Of a DNA stretch of 14,170 nucleotides, positions 7,028 through 14,170 are shown in pieces. The stretch lies in NCBI GenBank assembly GCA_937904375.1, contig CALDIG010000075.1, forward strand, positions 1 through 14,170. Reading direction: 5' to 3'. Every line of letters begins with the position of its first letter. Position 1 is the first letter of the stretch. Source of the stretch: an uncultured Prevotellaceae bacterium. GTDB taxonomy: Bacteria; Bacteroidota; Bacteroidia; Bacteroidales; Muribaculaceae. The notes under the pieces were generated by a model. It was not told the origin of the DNA and did not search any database. It saw only the letters and a program-made list of their open reading frames with translations. A program made the position numbers and the translations under genes.

Positions 7028-8140
7028 ATGGCATATAACTATCTACATAATGATAATTTTGAAAGTATGGTTAATGAACCAGCACTTTCTCTATTCTCAT
7101 ATGAAGAGCTTAATCCAAATATCATTACATGCAAAACTAATGCGGTTATTTCACTTTTCTCAGGAGCTGGAGGTTTAGACTTAGGGTTTGAAAAAGCAGG
7201 GTTCAACATTATTTGGGCCAATGAATTTGACAAAAAAATATGGTCCACCTATGAAATGAACCACAATGCACCTCTTGACAAAAGAAGTATCACCGAAATT
7301 GATGCGTCAGAAATACCAGATAGCATAGGTATAATAGGGGGGCCTCCGTGCCAAAGCTGGTCAGAAGGTGGAAGCAAGCGCGGAATTGAGGATTTGAGAG
7401 GTAAATTATTCTATGAATACATTAGAATTTTAAAAGCTAAACAACCCTTATTCTTTTTAGCAGAGAATGTCTCAGGGATGCTTGCACCCAGACACAAAAA
7501 AGCTGTTGATGATTTCATTCAAGGTTTCAAAGATGCTGGTTATATTGTTTTCTTGAAAATGTTGAACGCTAATGATTTTGATGTCGCCGAAGACCGCGAG
7601 CGAGTTTTCTACGTTGGATTTAGAAAAGACTTGGGTATCACAGATTTTGATTATCCCAAGCCTCAAAAATTAAAACCTACATTGCGTGATGCCATTTGGG
7701 ATTTGCAAGGTCTTGAAGTTCCTGCAAGAGAAAAAAACAAGACTAACGGCAATTATTGTAGAGTCCCTAACCACGAATACTTTGTAGGTGGATTTTCTTC
7801 AATTTTCATGTCAAGAAATCGTGTAAGGGATTGGGATGAACCAGCATACACTGTTCAAGCAAGCGGAAGACAGAGCCAGTTGCATCCGCAAGCTCCTAAA
7901 ATGGTAAAAATTTCTCCTAACGAACATAAGTTTGTGACAGGAAAAGAGCACTTATATCGACGGCTCACTGTGCGTGAAGCAGCAAGAATTCAAGGATTTC
8001 CCGATTCCTTTAAGTTTATTTACCAAGACTTAAATGACGGTTATAAGATGATAGGTAACGCTGTTCCAGTAATGTTAGCATTTGCTATGGCCAATGCAAT
8101 CAAGAACACTTTAATTAAAGCTAACAACTATGGCAAATAA
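7028..8140 (+). CDS. haeIIIM: DNA (cytosine-5) methyltransferase, M.HaeIII type (predicted GGCC)
   Basis: A 370-residue C5 methyltransferase with all landmark motifs: cofactor loop FSGAGG (44-49), catalytic loop GGPPCQSWS with nucleophile C108, ENV (146-148), EDRERV (188-193), RRLTVREAARIQGFPD (312-327) and GNAVP (343-347). The target-recognition region also matches M.HaeIII as I remember it, including NKTNGN, SIFMSRNRVR, VQASGRQ, QLHPQAP and KEHLYRRLTVRE, so the predicted product is 5-methylcytosine at the inner C of GGCC. It protects host DNA from the endonuclease encoded next. Compared with M.HaeIII there is an N-terminal extension of about 38 residues; Met14 (base 7067) is another possible start. 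The gene begins 21 bases after the tubulin-like stop and is visibly AT-richer than its neighbours on both sides, a sign of transfer. Confidence 0.96.
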   Translation: MAYNYLHNDNFESMVNEPALSLFSYEELNPNIITCKTNAVISLFSGAGGLDLGFEKAGFNIIWANEFDKKIWSTYEMNHNAPLDKRSITEIDASEIPDSIGIIGGPPCQSWSEGGSKRGIEDLRGKLFYEYIRILKAKQPLFFLAENVSGMLAPRHKKAVDDFIQGFKDAGYIVFLKMLNANDFDVAEDRERVFYVGFRKDLGITDFDYPKPQKLKPTLRDAIWDLQGLEVPAREKNKTNGNYCRVPNHEYFVGGFSSIFMSRNRVRDWDEPAYTVQASGRQSQLHPQAPKMVKISPNEHKFVTGKEHLYRRLTVREAARIQGFPDSFKFIYQDLNDGYKMIGNAVPVMLAFAMANAIKNTLIKANNYGK

Positions 8141-9146
8141 GTATCTCACAAAACTTGGCAGAAAAGCCGATTCAACCGAGAATGGCAGAGCATTTGAATA
8201 TGCTATTGCCAACAGCTATTATACCTTTCTTAAAAATAAAGGTATAAATGTCATTGTAATAAAAGACGATGCTTACCAACAGACAAAATCATGTTTTGAA
8301 ATTCAACACGAGAAGGCGCAAGAGTCTTTCGTTAGAGCAGCTATTAATACAATTGAGACTTTAACCATTTTAGAACCGGGTTTAGTTAGCGAGAAAGACA
8401 AAGATGATATTCTAAAAATACGCATTGCTAAAGATGCTGAAGGAATTGCAGGAGACGTTCGTGATATCATTTTCAGTAGGGATAACATTCGTCCAAAGTG
8501 GGAGCTTGGCTTTAGCGCAAAGAATAATCATGAAGCAGTAAAACATTCACGACTGTCAATGTCGATTGATTTTGGTAACATTTGGTTGAATCATCCGTGC
8601 TCTCAATCATATTTTAATGAGATTCAACCTATTTTTAACTTGTTGAATAATTATAAACAAAATAATCCATCAATAAGATGGAATCAAATTCCAAACAAGT
8701 TTTCTGAAATATATGTTCCTGTATTAAAAGCCTTTAAAAAAGAATTGATCAGGCTCAATGCTGAGCATAATGATGTTCCACAAGCGTTGCTAAGTTATTT
8801 AATAGGTAAATATCCTTTCTATAAAATAATAAAAGACGACGATTGCAATTTAGTTGTTGTCAAAGCTTTTAATCTTATGGGCAAGCTTAACAAACCTATA
8901 AATGGGTTAAAACCAAAGGCTAAAGCCGAAAAAATCAAGTTGCCATCTAGAATAATTGAATTTGACTTTAAGCGCAATTCCGAAACAACCCTCTTAATGA
9001 TTTTAGACGAAGGTTGGCAAATATCATTTAGAATTCACAGTGCTGATGGAGCGCTAACTAATAGCTTAAAATTTGATATTCAGTTGATTGGGAATCCTCC
9101 CATTTTATTCACACAACACCTATTCAATATCGACGAAAATAACTAA
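8130..9146 (+). CDS. haeIIIR: HaeIII-type type II restriction endonuclease (predicted GGCC)
   Basis: A 338-residue protein resembling the HaeIII endonuclease family, as judged from memory of R.HaeIII and from its place right after an M.HaeIII-type methyltransferase. Recognisable conserved blocks are GRAFEYA (19-25), GDVRD (108-112), GFSAKNNHEAVKHSRLS (127-143), YLIGKYPFYKII, a C-terminal WQISFRIHSADG and LKFDIQLIGNPP. D112 followed by SAK with K131 is the likely PD-(D/E)xK-type active site, with Ser in place of the usual acidic residue. It should cut GGCC with blunt ends. The start lies inside the end of the methyltransferase gene (11-base overlap in another frame), implying coupled translation with the protective enzyme made first. 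No controller gene is present. Base composition is strongly AT-rich: the line 8221-8280 has only 16 G/C of 60. Confidence 0.92.
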   Translation: MANKYLTKLGRKADSTENGRAFEYAIANSYYTFLKNKGINVIVIKDDAYQQTKSCFEIQHEKAQESFVRAAINTIETLTILEPGLVSEKDKDDILKIRIAKDAEGIAGDVRDIIFSRDNIRPKWELGFSAKNNHEAVKHSRLSMSIDFGNIWLNHPCSQSYFNEIQPIFNLLNNYKQNNPSIRWNQIPNKFSEIYVPVLKAFKKELIRLNAEHNDVPQALLSYLIGKYPFYKIIKDDDCNLVVVKAFNLMGKLNKPINGLKPKAKAEKIKLPSRIIEFDFKRNSETTLLMILDEGWQISFRIHSADGALTNSLKFDIQLIGNPPILFTQHLFNIDENN

Positions 9147-9160
9147 ATAATCACTATAGT

Positions 9161-12100
9161 ATGAGTCAAGTACTATCATATAACAACAAGACGACGAAGA
9201 CTAGCGCGCAGGACTGGATTCCTGTAACGCCCTACGTTGACGACGACATTAAGCAAATCAAGGACCCTAACGGCGGCATGTCGGAAAATCCAAGAACCGC
9301 CATCCCAAGCCCCTTCGCTCAGCTCGACCTGGTGAAGAACGCCTTTGAGCATCTTGCCGGCAATGCGCGCCTGAGCGGGTCGATGATGGACAAGCGACTG
9401 GTGTCGAACGCCCTCGACGTGGCGCAGCTGTTCTTCGACTTCGAGAACCACAAGGATTACCTCCACATCGTGCGCTGGAACCGTGACGAGCAGCTGGAGC
9501 GCCTCAAGAGCGAGCCTGAGCACCGCCTCTATGGCGAGACCCTTGAGCTTTTCCTCACCAGCGACACCAAGTATAACTTCAACCTGCTCACCGACTGGTA
9601 TATCATGCTGTGGAACAGTCAGGTAATAGGTGCCACCTCGCCGTCGTCGATGACCATCGCCGTGCCGCGCGAGAGTGAGAGACCCATCAACGCCATCAAG
9701 GTGGAGCAAGGCATCTCGCTCTTCGACAGTGACACCCGCGACCTGTGGCAACGCGACGACGACTTCATCTACTACATGTTCATGCTCTTCAACGCCTTCC
9801 CCACGCTGCGCACCGCCGTGAAGGGCGTGTATGACTACATGCTCAAGAACAAGAACATCATCATGGAGCAGAAACCCTTGCTCTACAACCGCCTCACACA
9901 GGTGATTCCCAACCTCGAAGCACTGAGCTATGAGCTGGCGCCACGACTGGTAGAGAGGCTCGACCTGGAGTTTGACCCCTTCGTGGGCGACAACGAGGTG
10001 ACAGTGCTTGGAGCCAGACTATACCATAAGCGCGCGCGCGACATACGCACGGCAGCCGCCAGCAGCGACTTCGTCATCGCCCCCACACGCGAGGTGGGCG
10101 ACACCCTGCCACTGGTGCTGCGCAACAACTTCAACGGCAGCGTCGATCACTACATCTACATCGACAAGGAGTGGGACAGCTCCACGCAGGTGTTCACCCA
10201 CGGCATTCCCGTGGCGAAGCGCAAACTCCCCGACACCAGCATCGAGTATCCCTTCCTTACCACCGGCGACTTCCTGCAAGACACCCTCATCCGCCTGAGC
10301 GGTCCCATCGACAGCGACCACTACTTCGCCGGCAACATCATCAACAAGATGATGAACAGCAACAACGGCTACCTGCTGCCACTCACCGAGGAGTTCTTCA
10401 AATATTTCAACGCCAGCGACGTGACCAAGCAGGTTCATGGCCGCAATATGCTCGAGATGGAAGAGATGAGCGACGGCTCGGTGAATGTCACCATAAGAGT
10501 GCCGCTCAAGAAACGCTTCATAGAGCTAACCCGCAACTACTACCCCATCGACGACCCATCGTGGCACTTCGACGAGAAACGCGGCACCGGGCGCATCATC
10601 ACCAATGTGGTGATGTCGGCAGCCATCTTCCCCTTTGTGCGCACTGACTATAAAGACGACTACACCGTGCAGCTGTTCTCGATGATTGACGGCGGCAACG
10701 CGCAATTGTCGTTCTTCAACGACGGCATGACAAATGACAAGCTCAAGTGCAGCAGCAAGCTGCGCTCGCAGAGCTCTTACACCACCAGCTACTACGACAT
10801 CGAGGGAGCCTTCGACATGGTGCAGGCATCCATCACCACCCCATCGGGGCAGTTCACTGGATATATCGTGCCGCTCTGGAAACCCTACATGGCAAGCAGC
10901 AAGGAGCTGATTTTTGCTGTCGATTTCGGTACCACCAACAGCCACGTAGAGTGGTCGGTGCGTGGCGAGGACGCCAAGACGCTGGAGTTTGCCCACGGCG
11001 AGCATCAGGTGCTCATCGCCTCGCTCCTGAAGCGCGGCACGCTGCTCTTTGCCGACCAGCTGCAGCGTGTGGAGTTCCTGCCCAGCGACATCGACAACGT
11101 GTATGGCTTCCCCCTGCGCAGCGCGCTGGCACGCAACGCCATCAGCACTGGCGGTCACAAGCTCTTTGGCGACATCAACATCCCGTTCCTCTATGAGCGC
11201 CAGTATTTCGACGGCTACGACATCACCACCAACCTCAAGTGGATGGGCGACATCACGCTCTCTCGCGAGTTCCTGCGCGAGCTGGTGCTGCTCATCAAGG
11301 CCAAGGTGCTGCTCGAGAACGGCGACCTCAACCGCACTAGCATCGTCTATTTCTTCCCCGTGAGCATGGGCGGCAGCGACCGACGCAAGCTCGACGACAC
11401 GTGGAATGAGCTGTACCACACCTACTTTGGCGACGACACCAGCAACCTCCACGCCTATCCCGAGAGCATCGCGCCAGCCTATTTCTACAAGGGCGACGAC
11501 GTGAGCGGAGGCAGCTTCGTCTCTATCGACATTGGCGGTGGCACTACCGACACGGTGATTTATCAGCCCACCGAGGACCGTCTCGACACCATTCCGGTGG
11601 CGATCTCATCGTTCCGCTTTGCCGGCGACGCCATCTTTGGCGACGCCTTCACCGAGCGCGACGCCGACAACAACCCGCTCATCCGCCACTATGGCGAGTA
11701 TTTCAAGCGCCTCATCTCCAAGAACAGCGACATAGGCTACCTCAACAGCATCCTCCAAGACGTGCTCAAGCGCAAGCGTTCGCAAGACGTCAACGCCTTC
11801 CTGTTCTCCATCGAGAACGTGGAGCAGCTGCGCACCCTGCGCGAGGTGGACCGCAACATCTACAGCTACAACATCTTGCTGCGCAACGACCAGCAGCGCA
11901 AGCTCATATTCATGTACTTCTATGCCGCCATCATCTACTACATCGCGCAGTCGATGAAGGCACGCAACTACGAGATGCCAAAGCAGATTTACTTCAGCGG
12001 CACAGGCTCCAAGATTCTCAACATCCTGGGAAGCAAAGACCAGGTGACAGAGTTCACGCAACTCATCCTCGAGCGAGTGTTTGAGAAGAAATACACCGAG

Positions 12101-12592
12101 CGCTTCCTCATCAAGATTGAGCAGAAGAGCCCCAAGCAAATCACCTGCCGAGGCGGCATTAAGCTCGAGACGCTGCGCATGGACGGCAATGTGGACGTGC
12201 AGCAGCTCACGCCACGCAACGTCAACGCCATGAAGTACTGCTTCTCGATGATCGACAAACAGCCGTTGAACATCAAGTCGGTCTATGACATCGACACCCG
12301 CAGCAAGCTCATCGAGCAGGTGGCGCGCTTCAACCAGTTCTTCATCGACCTGTGCGACAACGTCACAAAAGACGAGTTCGGCATCGACAACAAGGTGTTC
12401 AAGATTTTCTGCAGCGTGCTTGGCGACGACATCGACAACTACCTCACCGCGGGCATCAACAGCTACCTCAAGGGGCGGTACCAGGGCGACGAGCACATCG
12501 AGGACGTGCCGTTCTTCTACCCCATCATAGGCATCATACGCCACAATCTCCTAAAAAACCTCTGCAACGAGGTAATCTCAAGGACAGTATAA
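9161..12592 (+). CDS. Very large Hsp70/actin-fold ATPase-like protein (possibly SrfB-like)
   Basis: An 1143-residue cytoplasmic protein. The C-terminal half carries the three nucleotide-binding signatures of the Hsp70/actin/sugar-kinase superfamily in order: phosphate-1 FAVDFGTTNSH (D588 to N593), phosphate-2 SIDIGGGTTD (D790 to D797) and an adenosine-type loop IYFSGTGSK (943-951). The first 580 residues come before the ATPase core and are not recognised; an early segment reads AIPSPFAQLDLVKNAF. Standard DnaK is about 640 residues with the ATPase first, so this is a different architecture. Large bacterial proteins of this kind are sometimes annotated as virulence factor SrfB; I regard that as possible rather than shown. 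It probably works with the tubulin-like protein, from which the restriction cassette now separates it. Codons are rich in G and C in third positions, like the tubulin-like gene and unlike the cassette. Confidence 0.82.
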   Translation: MSQVLSYNNKTTKTSAQDWIPVTPYVDDDIKQIKDPNGGMSENPRTAIPSPFAQLDLVKNAFEHLAGNARLSGSMMDKRLVSNALDVAQLFFDFENHKDYLHIVRWNRDEQLERLKSEPEHRLYGETLELFLTSDTKYNFNLLTDWYIMLWNSQVIGATSPSSMTIAVPRESERPINAIKVEQGISLFDSDTRDLWQRDDDFIYYMFMLFNAFPTLRTAVKGVYDYMLKNKNIIMEQKPLLYNRLTQVIPNLEALSYELAPRLVERLDLEFDPFVGDNEVTVLGARLYHKRARDIRTAAASSDFVIAPTREVGDTLPLVLRNNFNGSVDHYIYIDKEWDSSTQVFTHGIPVAKRKLPDTSIEYPFLTTGDFLQDTLIRLSGPIDSDHYFAGNIINKMMNSNNGYLLPLTEEFFKYFNASDVTKQVHGRNMLEMEEMSDGSVNVTIRVPLKKRFIELTRNYYPIDDPSWHFDEKRGTGRIITNVVMSAAIFPFVRTDYKDDYTVQLFSMIDGGNAQLSFFNDGMTNDKLKCSSKLRSQSSYTTSYYDIEGAFDMVQASITTPSGQFTGYIVPLWKPYMASSKELIFAVDFGTTNSHVEWSVRGEDAKTLEFAHGEHQVLIASLLKRGTLLFADQLQRVEFLPSDIDNVYGFPLRSALARNAISTGGHKLFGDINIPFLYERQYFDGYDITTNLKWMGDITLSREFLRELVLLIKAKVLLENGDLNRTSIVYFFPVSMGGSDRRKLDDTWNELYHTYFGDDTSNLHAYPESIAPAYFYKGDDVSGGSFVSIDIGGGTTDTVIYQPTEDRLDTIPVAISSFRFAGDAIFGDAFTERDADNNPLIRHYGEYFKRLISKNSDIGYLNSILQDVLKRKRSQDVNAFLFSIENVEQLRTLREVDRNIYSYNILLRNDQQRKLIFMYFYAAIIYYIAQSMKARNYEMPKQIYFSGTGSKILNILGSKDQVTEFTQLILERVFEKKYTERFLIKIEQKSPKQITCRGGIKLETLRMDGNVDVQQLTPRNVNAMKYCFSMIDKQPLNIKSVYDIDTRSKLIEQVARFNQFFIDLCDNVTKDEFGIDNKVFKIFCSVLGDDIDNYLTAGINSYLKGRYQGDEHIEDVPFFYPIIGIIRHNLLKNLCNEVISRTV

Positions 12593-12622
12593 AAAGAAAA
12601 AGAAAAATCATAATAATAATAA
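12591..12622 (+). repeat. AAAAAG and TAA microrepeats at a gene junction
   Basis: Directly on the stop codon of the Hsp70-like gene are three six-base units AAAAAG, AAAAAG, AAAAAT (12591-12608). Four TAA triplets follow at 12611-12622. The stretch fills most of the 51-base gap before the next gene. It parallels the other short-period arrays at junctions of this cluster. Confidence 0.7.
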
Positions 12623-12643
12623 CCATTAAAATCATTTATCAAA

Positions 12644-13903
12644 ATGAAGAAAATTCTAGTATTTTTAGTGTGCCTCCTCACTACTGCTGGCACAATGAGC
12701 ATCAAAGCTCAGGACGGAAACCTCTCGCAAGGACAGTGGCAACACGGTCTCGCCATCGGTGCCCAATGGATTGCCATCGATTTGGGATTTGGTAAAAACG
12801 AGAGCGAAATCATCAAGAAATATGGCGACAACTACACGCTCGAGGACTTGAAGGCCTTCTACGGCAGCAAAGCCAAATGGGTGGCATGCTACGACAAGCT
12901 CAATGCCCACATGAGCGAGACCGGCAACACCGACAAGCTGGTAGCTACCGTTATGGAAGCTCACAACAATGCTTACATCAAGAGCAAAGTGAAAAACGAC
13001 GTTGAGAAGTACAACGGCAGCCACACCGGCAACGAGGTGCAAAGTACTGCTCCCGCCTCAACAACAACATCAACCACCACCAGCACAACTGGCGGCACTA
13101 CCAATGTGGTTGCTGCAAGCGACACCACCAAGACCGCTGCCCCCAGCACCGAGAATGAGGGACATAGCGGACACGGCTTCCTCTATTTCCTATCGCTCGT
13201 GGGCCTCGCACTGGGCGGACTGGGCACTTTCCTGGCCATGCAGGCACGCAAAGAGAACCAACTGATCATGCGCGATGCCAACGATGACATCAAGAACCTG
13301 CAGAAGCAAATCGACAAGTTGCGCGCCAACATGAAAGGACAGGAAGAGGCTCACAGGACCGCCGTGAGACGCGACAACAAACCTGAGCAGAAAAACTCCA
13401 ACGACAACCTCGCACAAGCCAAAAAGATTGACTTCGACTCTAAACCTGCCGACAAAAACTCTAATAAGCCCGCCGAGAAGAAGGCAGAGCCCAAAAGAGA
13501 AGAGGTAAAGAAAGAAGAACCCAAGAAGGAAGAGGTGAAGAAAGAGGAACCCAAGAAAGAAGAGCCGCAAGCAGCATTTGGCGAGCCACGCATCCTCTTC
13601 ATGGCTAAGCCCGACGAGAACGACAACTTCTCGCGCTCAGCATCGGCATACGAACCTGGCAACTCCATCTTTGAGCTCACCACTATGGACGGCAAGAGCG
13701 GTTCGTTCACCGTTATCAGCAAGAGCGAAGCACAGAAGCTCGCCCTGCTCATGCCCGGTGACACACTAGCTAGAGCCTGCTCCGGCAATAACATCCAATC
13801 GACTGCCGGTAAGACAAAAATCGTCACCGACCGAGCCGGACGCGCTCAACTCGAGAACGGCAAATGGCACATCGTGATGAAAGCCACCGTTCACTATGTG
13901 TAG
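12644..13903 (+). CDS. Bitopic envelope protein with signal peptide, one TM segment and charged cytoplasmic tail
   Basis: A 419-residue protein of unrecognised family. Residues 1-22 are a signal peptide (KK, hydrophobic core, IKA before Q23). Residues 23-130 form a small periplasmic region; 134-165 are a Ser/Thr-rich linker. A single hydrophobic segment at 178-198 (FLYFLSLVGLALGG, then ARKEN) follows; the basic residues after it suggest the remainder is cytoplasmic. Residues 203-232 have coiled-coil character (DDIKNLQKQIDKLRANM). Residues 278-308 are a Lys/Glu/Pro repeat, and 311-419 form a separate compact domain. This topology would connect the periplasm, where the vWA lipoprotein lies, with the cytoplasm, where the tubulin-like and Hsp70-like proteins should be. 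It is the last gene of the cluster, 51 bases after the Hsp70-like gene. Bridging is inferred from topology and position. Confidence 0.82.
   Translation: MKKILVFLVCLLTTAGTMSIKAQDGNLSQGQWQHGLAIGAQWIAIDLGFGKNESEIIKKYGDNYTLEDLKAFYGSKAKWVACYDKLNAHMSETGNTDKLVATVMEAHNNAYIKSKVKNDVEKYNGSHTGNEVQSTAPASTTTSTTTSTTGGTTNVVAASDTTKTAAPSTENEGHSGHGFLYFLSLVGLALGGLGTFLAMQARKENQLIMRDANDDIKNLQKQIDKLRANMKGQEEAHRTAVRRDNKPEQKNSNDNLAQAKKIDFDSKPADKNSNKPAEKKAEPKREEVKKEEPKKEEVKKEEPKKEEPQAAFGEPRILFMAKPDENDNFSRSASAYEPGNSIFELTTMDGKSGSFTVISKSEAQKLALLMPGDTLARACSGNNIQSTAGKTKIVTDRAGRAQLENGKWHIVMKATVHYV
13499..13567 (+). repeat. In-frame 30-base tandem repeat encoding EEVKKEEPKK
   Basis: Two full 30-base units (13499-13528 and 13529-13558) and a nine-base remnant encode EEVKKEEPKK twice and then EEP, residues 286-308 of the bitopic protein. 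The unit is a multiple of three, so copy-number changes would only alter the length of the charged linker between coiled coil and C-terminal domain. Confidence 0.85.
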
Positions 13904-13970
13904 TTTTTTAGTAGAATAATGGAGTAGTGGAGCAGGAAAATAGTACAACAGTAGAATAGTAAACTCAAGT

Positions 13971-13994
13971 TTCTAAAGTTCTAAAACTCTAAAA
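13971..13994 (+). repeat. Three 8-base TTCTAAAG-type tandem units
   Basis: Three consecutive eight-base units read TTCTAAAG, TTCTAAAA and CTCTAAAA. They follow the last gene of the cluster after a stretch with repeated AGTAG words. The period is eight, different from the arrays at 4887 (nine) and 5433 (seven). Confidence 0.75.
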
Positions 13995-14085
13995 GCTTGA
14001 AGGTTAGAGGTTAGTGTTTAGAGAAAAAAGATTCCAAAATTTTCTATATTTCACACTGATTATCCTCTAAACATTAAAACTTTGA

Positions 14086-14102
14086 GCAAGTTAACAACTT
14101 GC
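14086..14102. repeat. Perfect inverted repeat, 7-base arms, 3-base loop
   Basis: GCAAGTT at 14086-14092 and AACTTGC at 14096-14102 are perfect complements separated by AAC. It is not followed by a T-run on either strand, so an intrinsic terminator is unlikely. It could be an operator or a chance palindrome; a partial further copy, AACTTG, occurs at 14105-14110. Confidence 0.5.
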
Positions 14103-14170
14103 GAAACTTGAATAATGAGTCCACTTTAAAAAGTAAACGATAATTATTTATTATTTATCAAAAATAGTAG

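Larger units (their letters stand above)
7007..9160 (+). mobile_element. Inserted restriction-modification cassette within the operon
   Basis: The stretch between the stop of the tubulin-like gene and the start of the Hsp70-like gene holds only the methyltransferase and endonuclease. Its base composition breaks sharply at both edges: sample line 8221-8280 is 27% G+C, against 62% for 11041-11100. It carries no transposase or integrase, and I found no convincing target-site duplication; both flanks contain only short TAAA and CTAT words. All genes share one strand and gaps are 21 and 14 bases, so the cassette is probably read through with the host operon. Horizontal insertion is inferred from composition and context. 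Confidence 0.6.
13904..14170. other. AT-rich region after the cluster, no gene seen
   Basis: The final 267 bases are AT-rich and hold no credible reading frame. They contain degenerate short repeats: AGTAGAATA at 13910-13918 and 13950-13958, further AGTAG-like words between, and three eight-base TCTAAA units at 13971-13994. An inverted repeat lies at 14086-14102. No hairpin followed by a T-run was found, so the end of the operon transcript is not located. A weak TAnnTTTG-like element (one mismatch) at 14077-14084 might belong to a gene beyond the window. Confidence 0.6.

Noticed and set aside
7007..9160. Target-site duplication flanking the restriction cassette
   Set aside because: Comparison of the two junctions showed only TAAA and CTAT in common, at different spacing, which is expected by chance in AT-rich DNA.
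10526..12544. Two long minus-strand open frames (about 310 codons each) opposite the Hsp70-like gene
   Set aside because: They lie wholly within a gene with clear ATPase motifs on the plus strand, and their composition is typical of antisense shadows.
9161..12592. DnaK chaperone
   Set aside because: The ATPase motifs start only after residue 585, no substrate-binding domain or C-terminal acidic tail follows, and there is no dnaJ or grpE neighbour.
14086..14102. Inverted repeat as an intrinsic terminator
   Set aside because: No T-run follows on either strand, the arms are only seven bases, and it is about 180 bases past the last stop codon.

Overview
The window looks like a chromosomal segment from a gut-type Bacteroidales (Prevotellaceae or Muribaculaceae are plausible; the exact genus cannot be read from it). 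The evidence is a match to the Bacteroidota -7 promoter consensus TAnnTTTG, the absence of Shine-Dalgarno motifs before starts, AT-rich intergenic DNA between GC-rich genes, and a secreted CotH-family protein with a C-terminal type I dockerin. No rRNA, tRNA, CRISPR array, transposase or integrase was seen.

Left part (1-3198, minus strand): two tandem paralogous secreted CotH kinase-family proteins. The upstream gene ends in a dockerin. Its stop codon overlaps the start of the downstream gene (ATGA), which runs off the left edge of the window. A 200-base divergent intergenic region follows and carries a good promoter candidate for the plus-strand genes.

Centre and right (3399-13903, plus strand): a gene cluster that reads as one envelope/cytoskeleton-like system. 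In order it encodes (i) a vWA-like lipoprotein, (ii) a small protein with four membrane segments, (iii) a tubulin/FtsZ-fold-like protein, (iv) after an interruption, a very large Hsp70/actin-fold ATPase-like protein (1143 aa, possibly SrfB-like), and (v) a protein with a signal peptide, one internal membrane segment and a charged cytoplasmic tail. The set resembles the membrane-remodelling system that Makarova and Koonin predicted in 2010 (FtsZ-like protein plus vWA protein, a GTPase and OmpA-family proteins), but here with an Hsp70-type ATPase and different envelope parts. That link is inference.

Between the tubulin-like and Hsp70-like genes sits a complete, much more AT-rich restriction-modification module (7028-9146). 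The methyltransferase is unmistakably of the M.HaeIII type, and an HaeIII-type endonuclease overlaps it by 11 bases. The predicted specificity is GGCC. The composition break and position point to horizontal insertion into an existing operon without disruption of either flanking gene.

Most native junctions of the plus-strand cluster carry short degenerate tandem repeats with different periods: a 9-base CTAG array, a 7-base CGATAAA array, a 6-base AAAAAG array, and 8-base TCTAAA units after the last gene. The junctions flanking the restriction module carry none. The last 267 bases have no recognisable gene.
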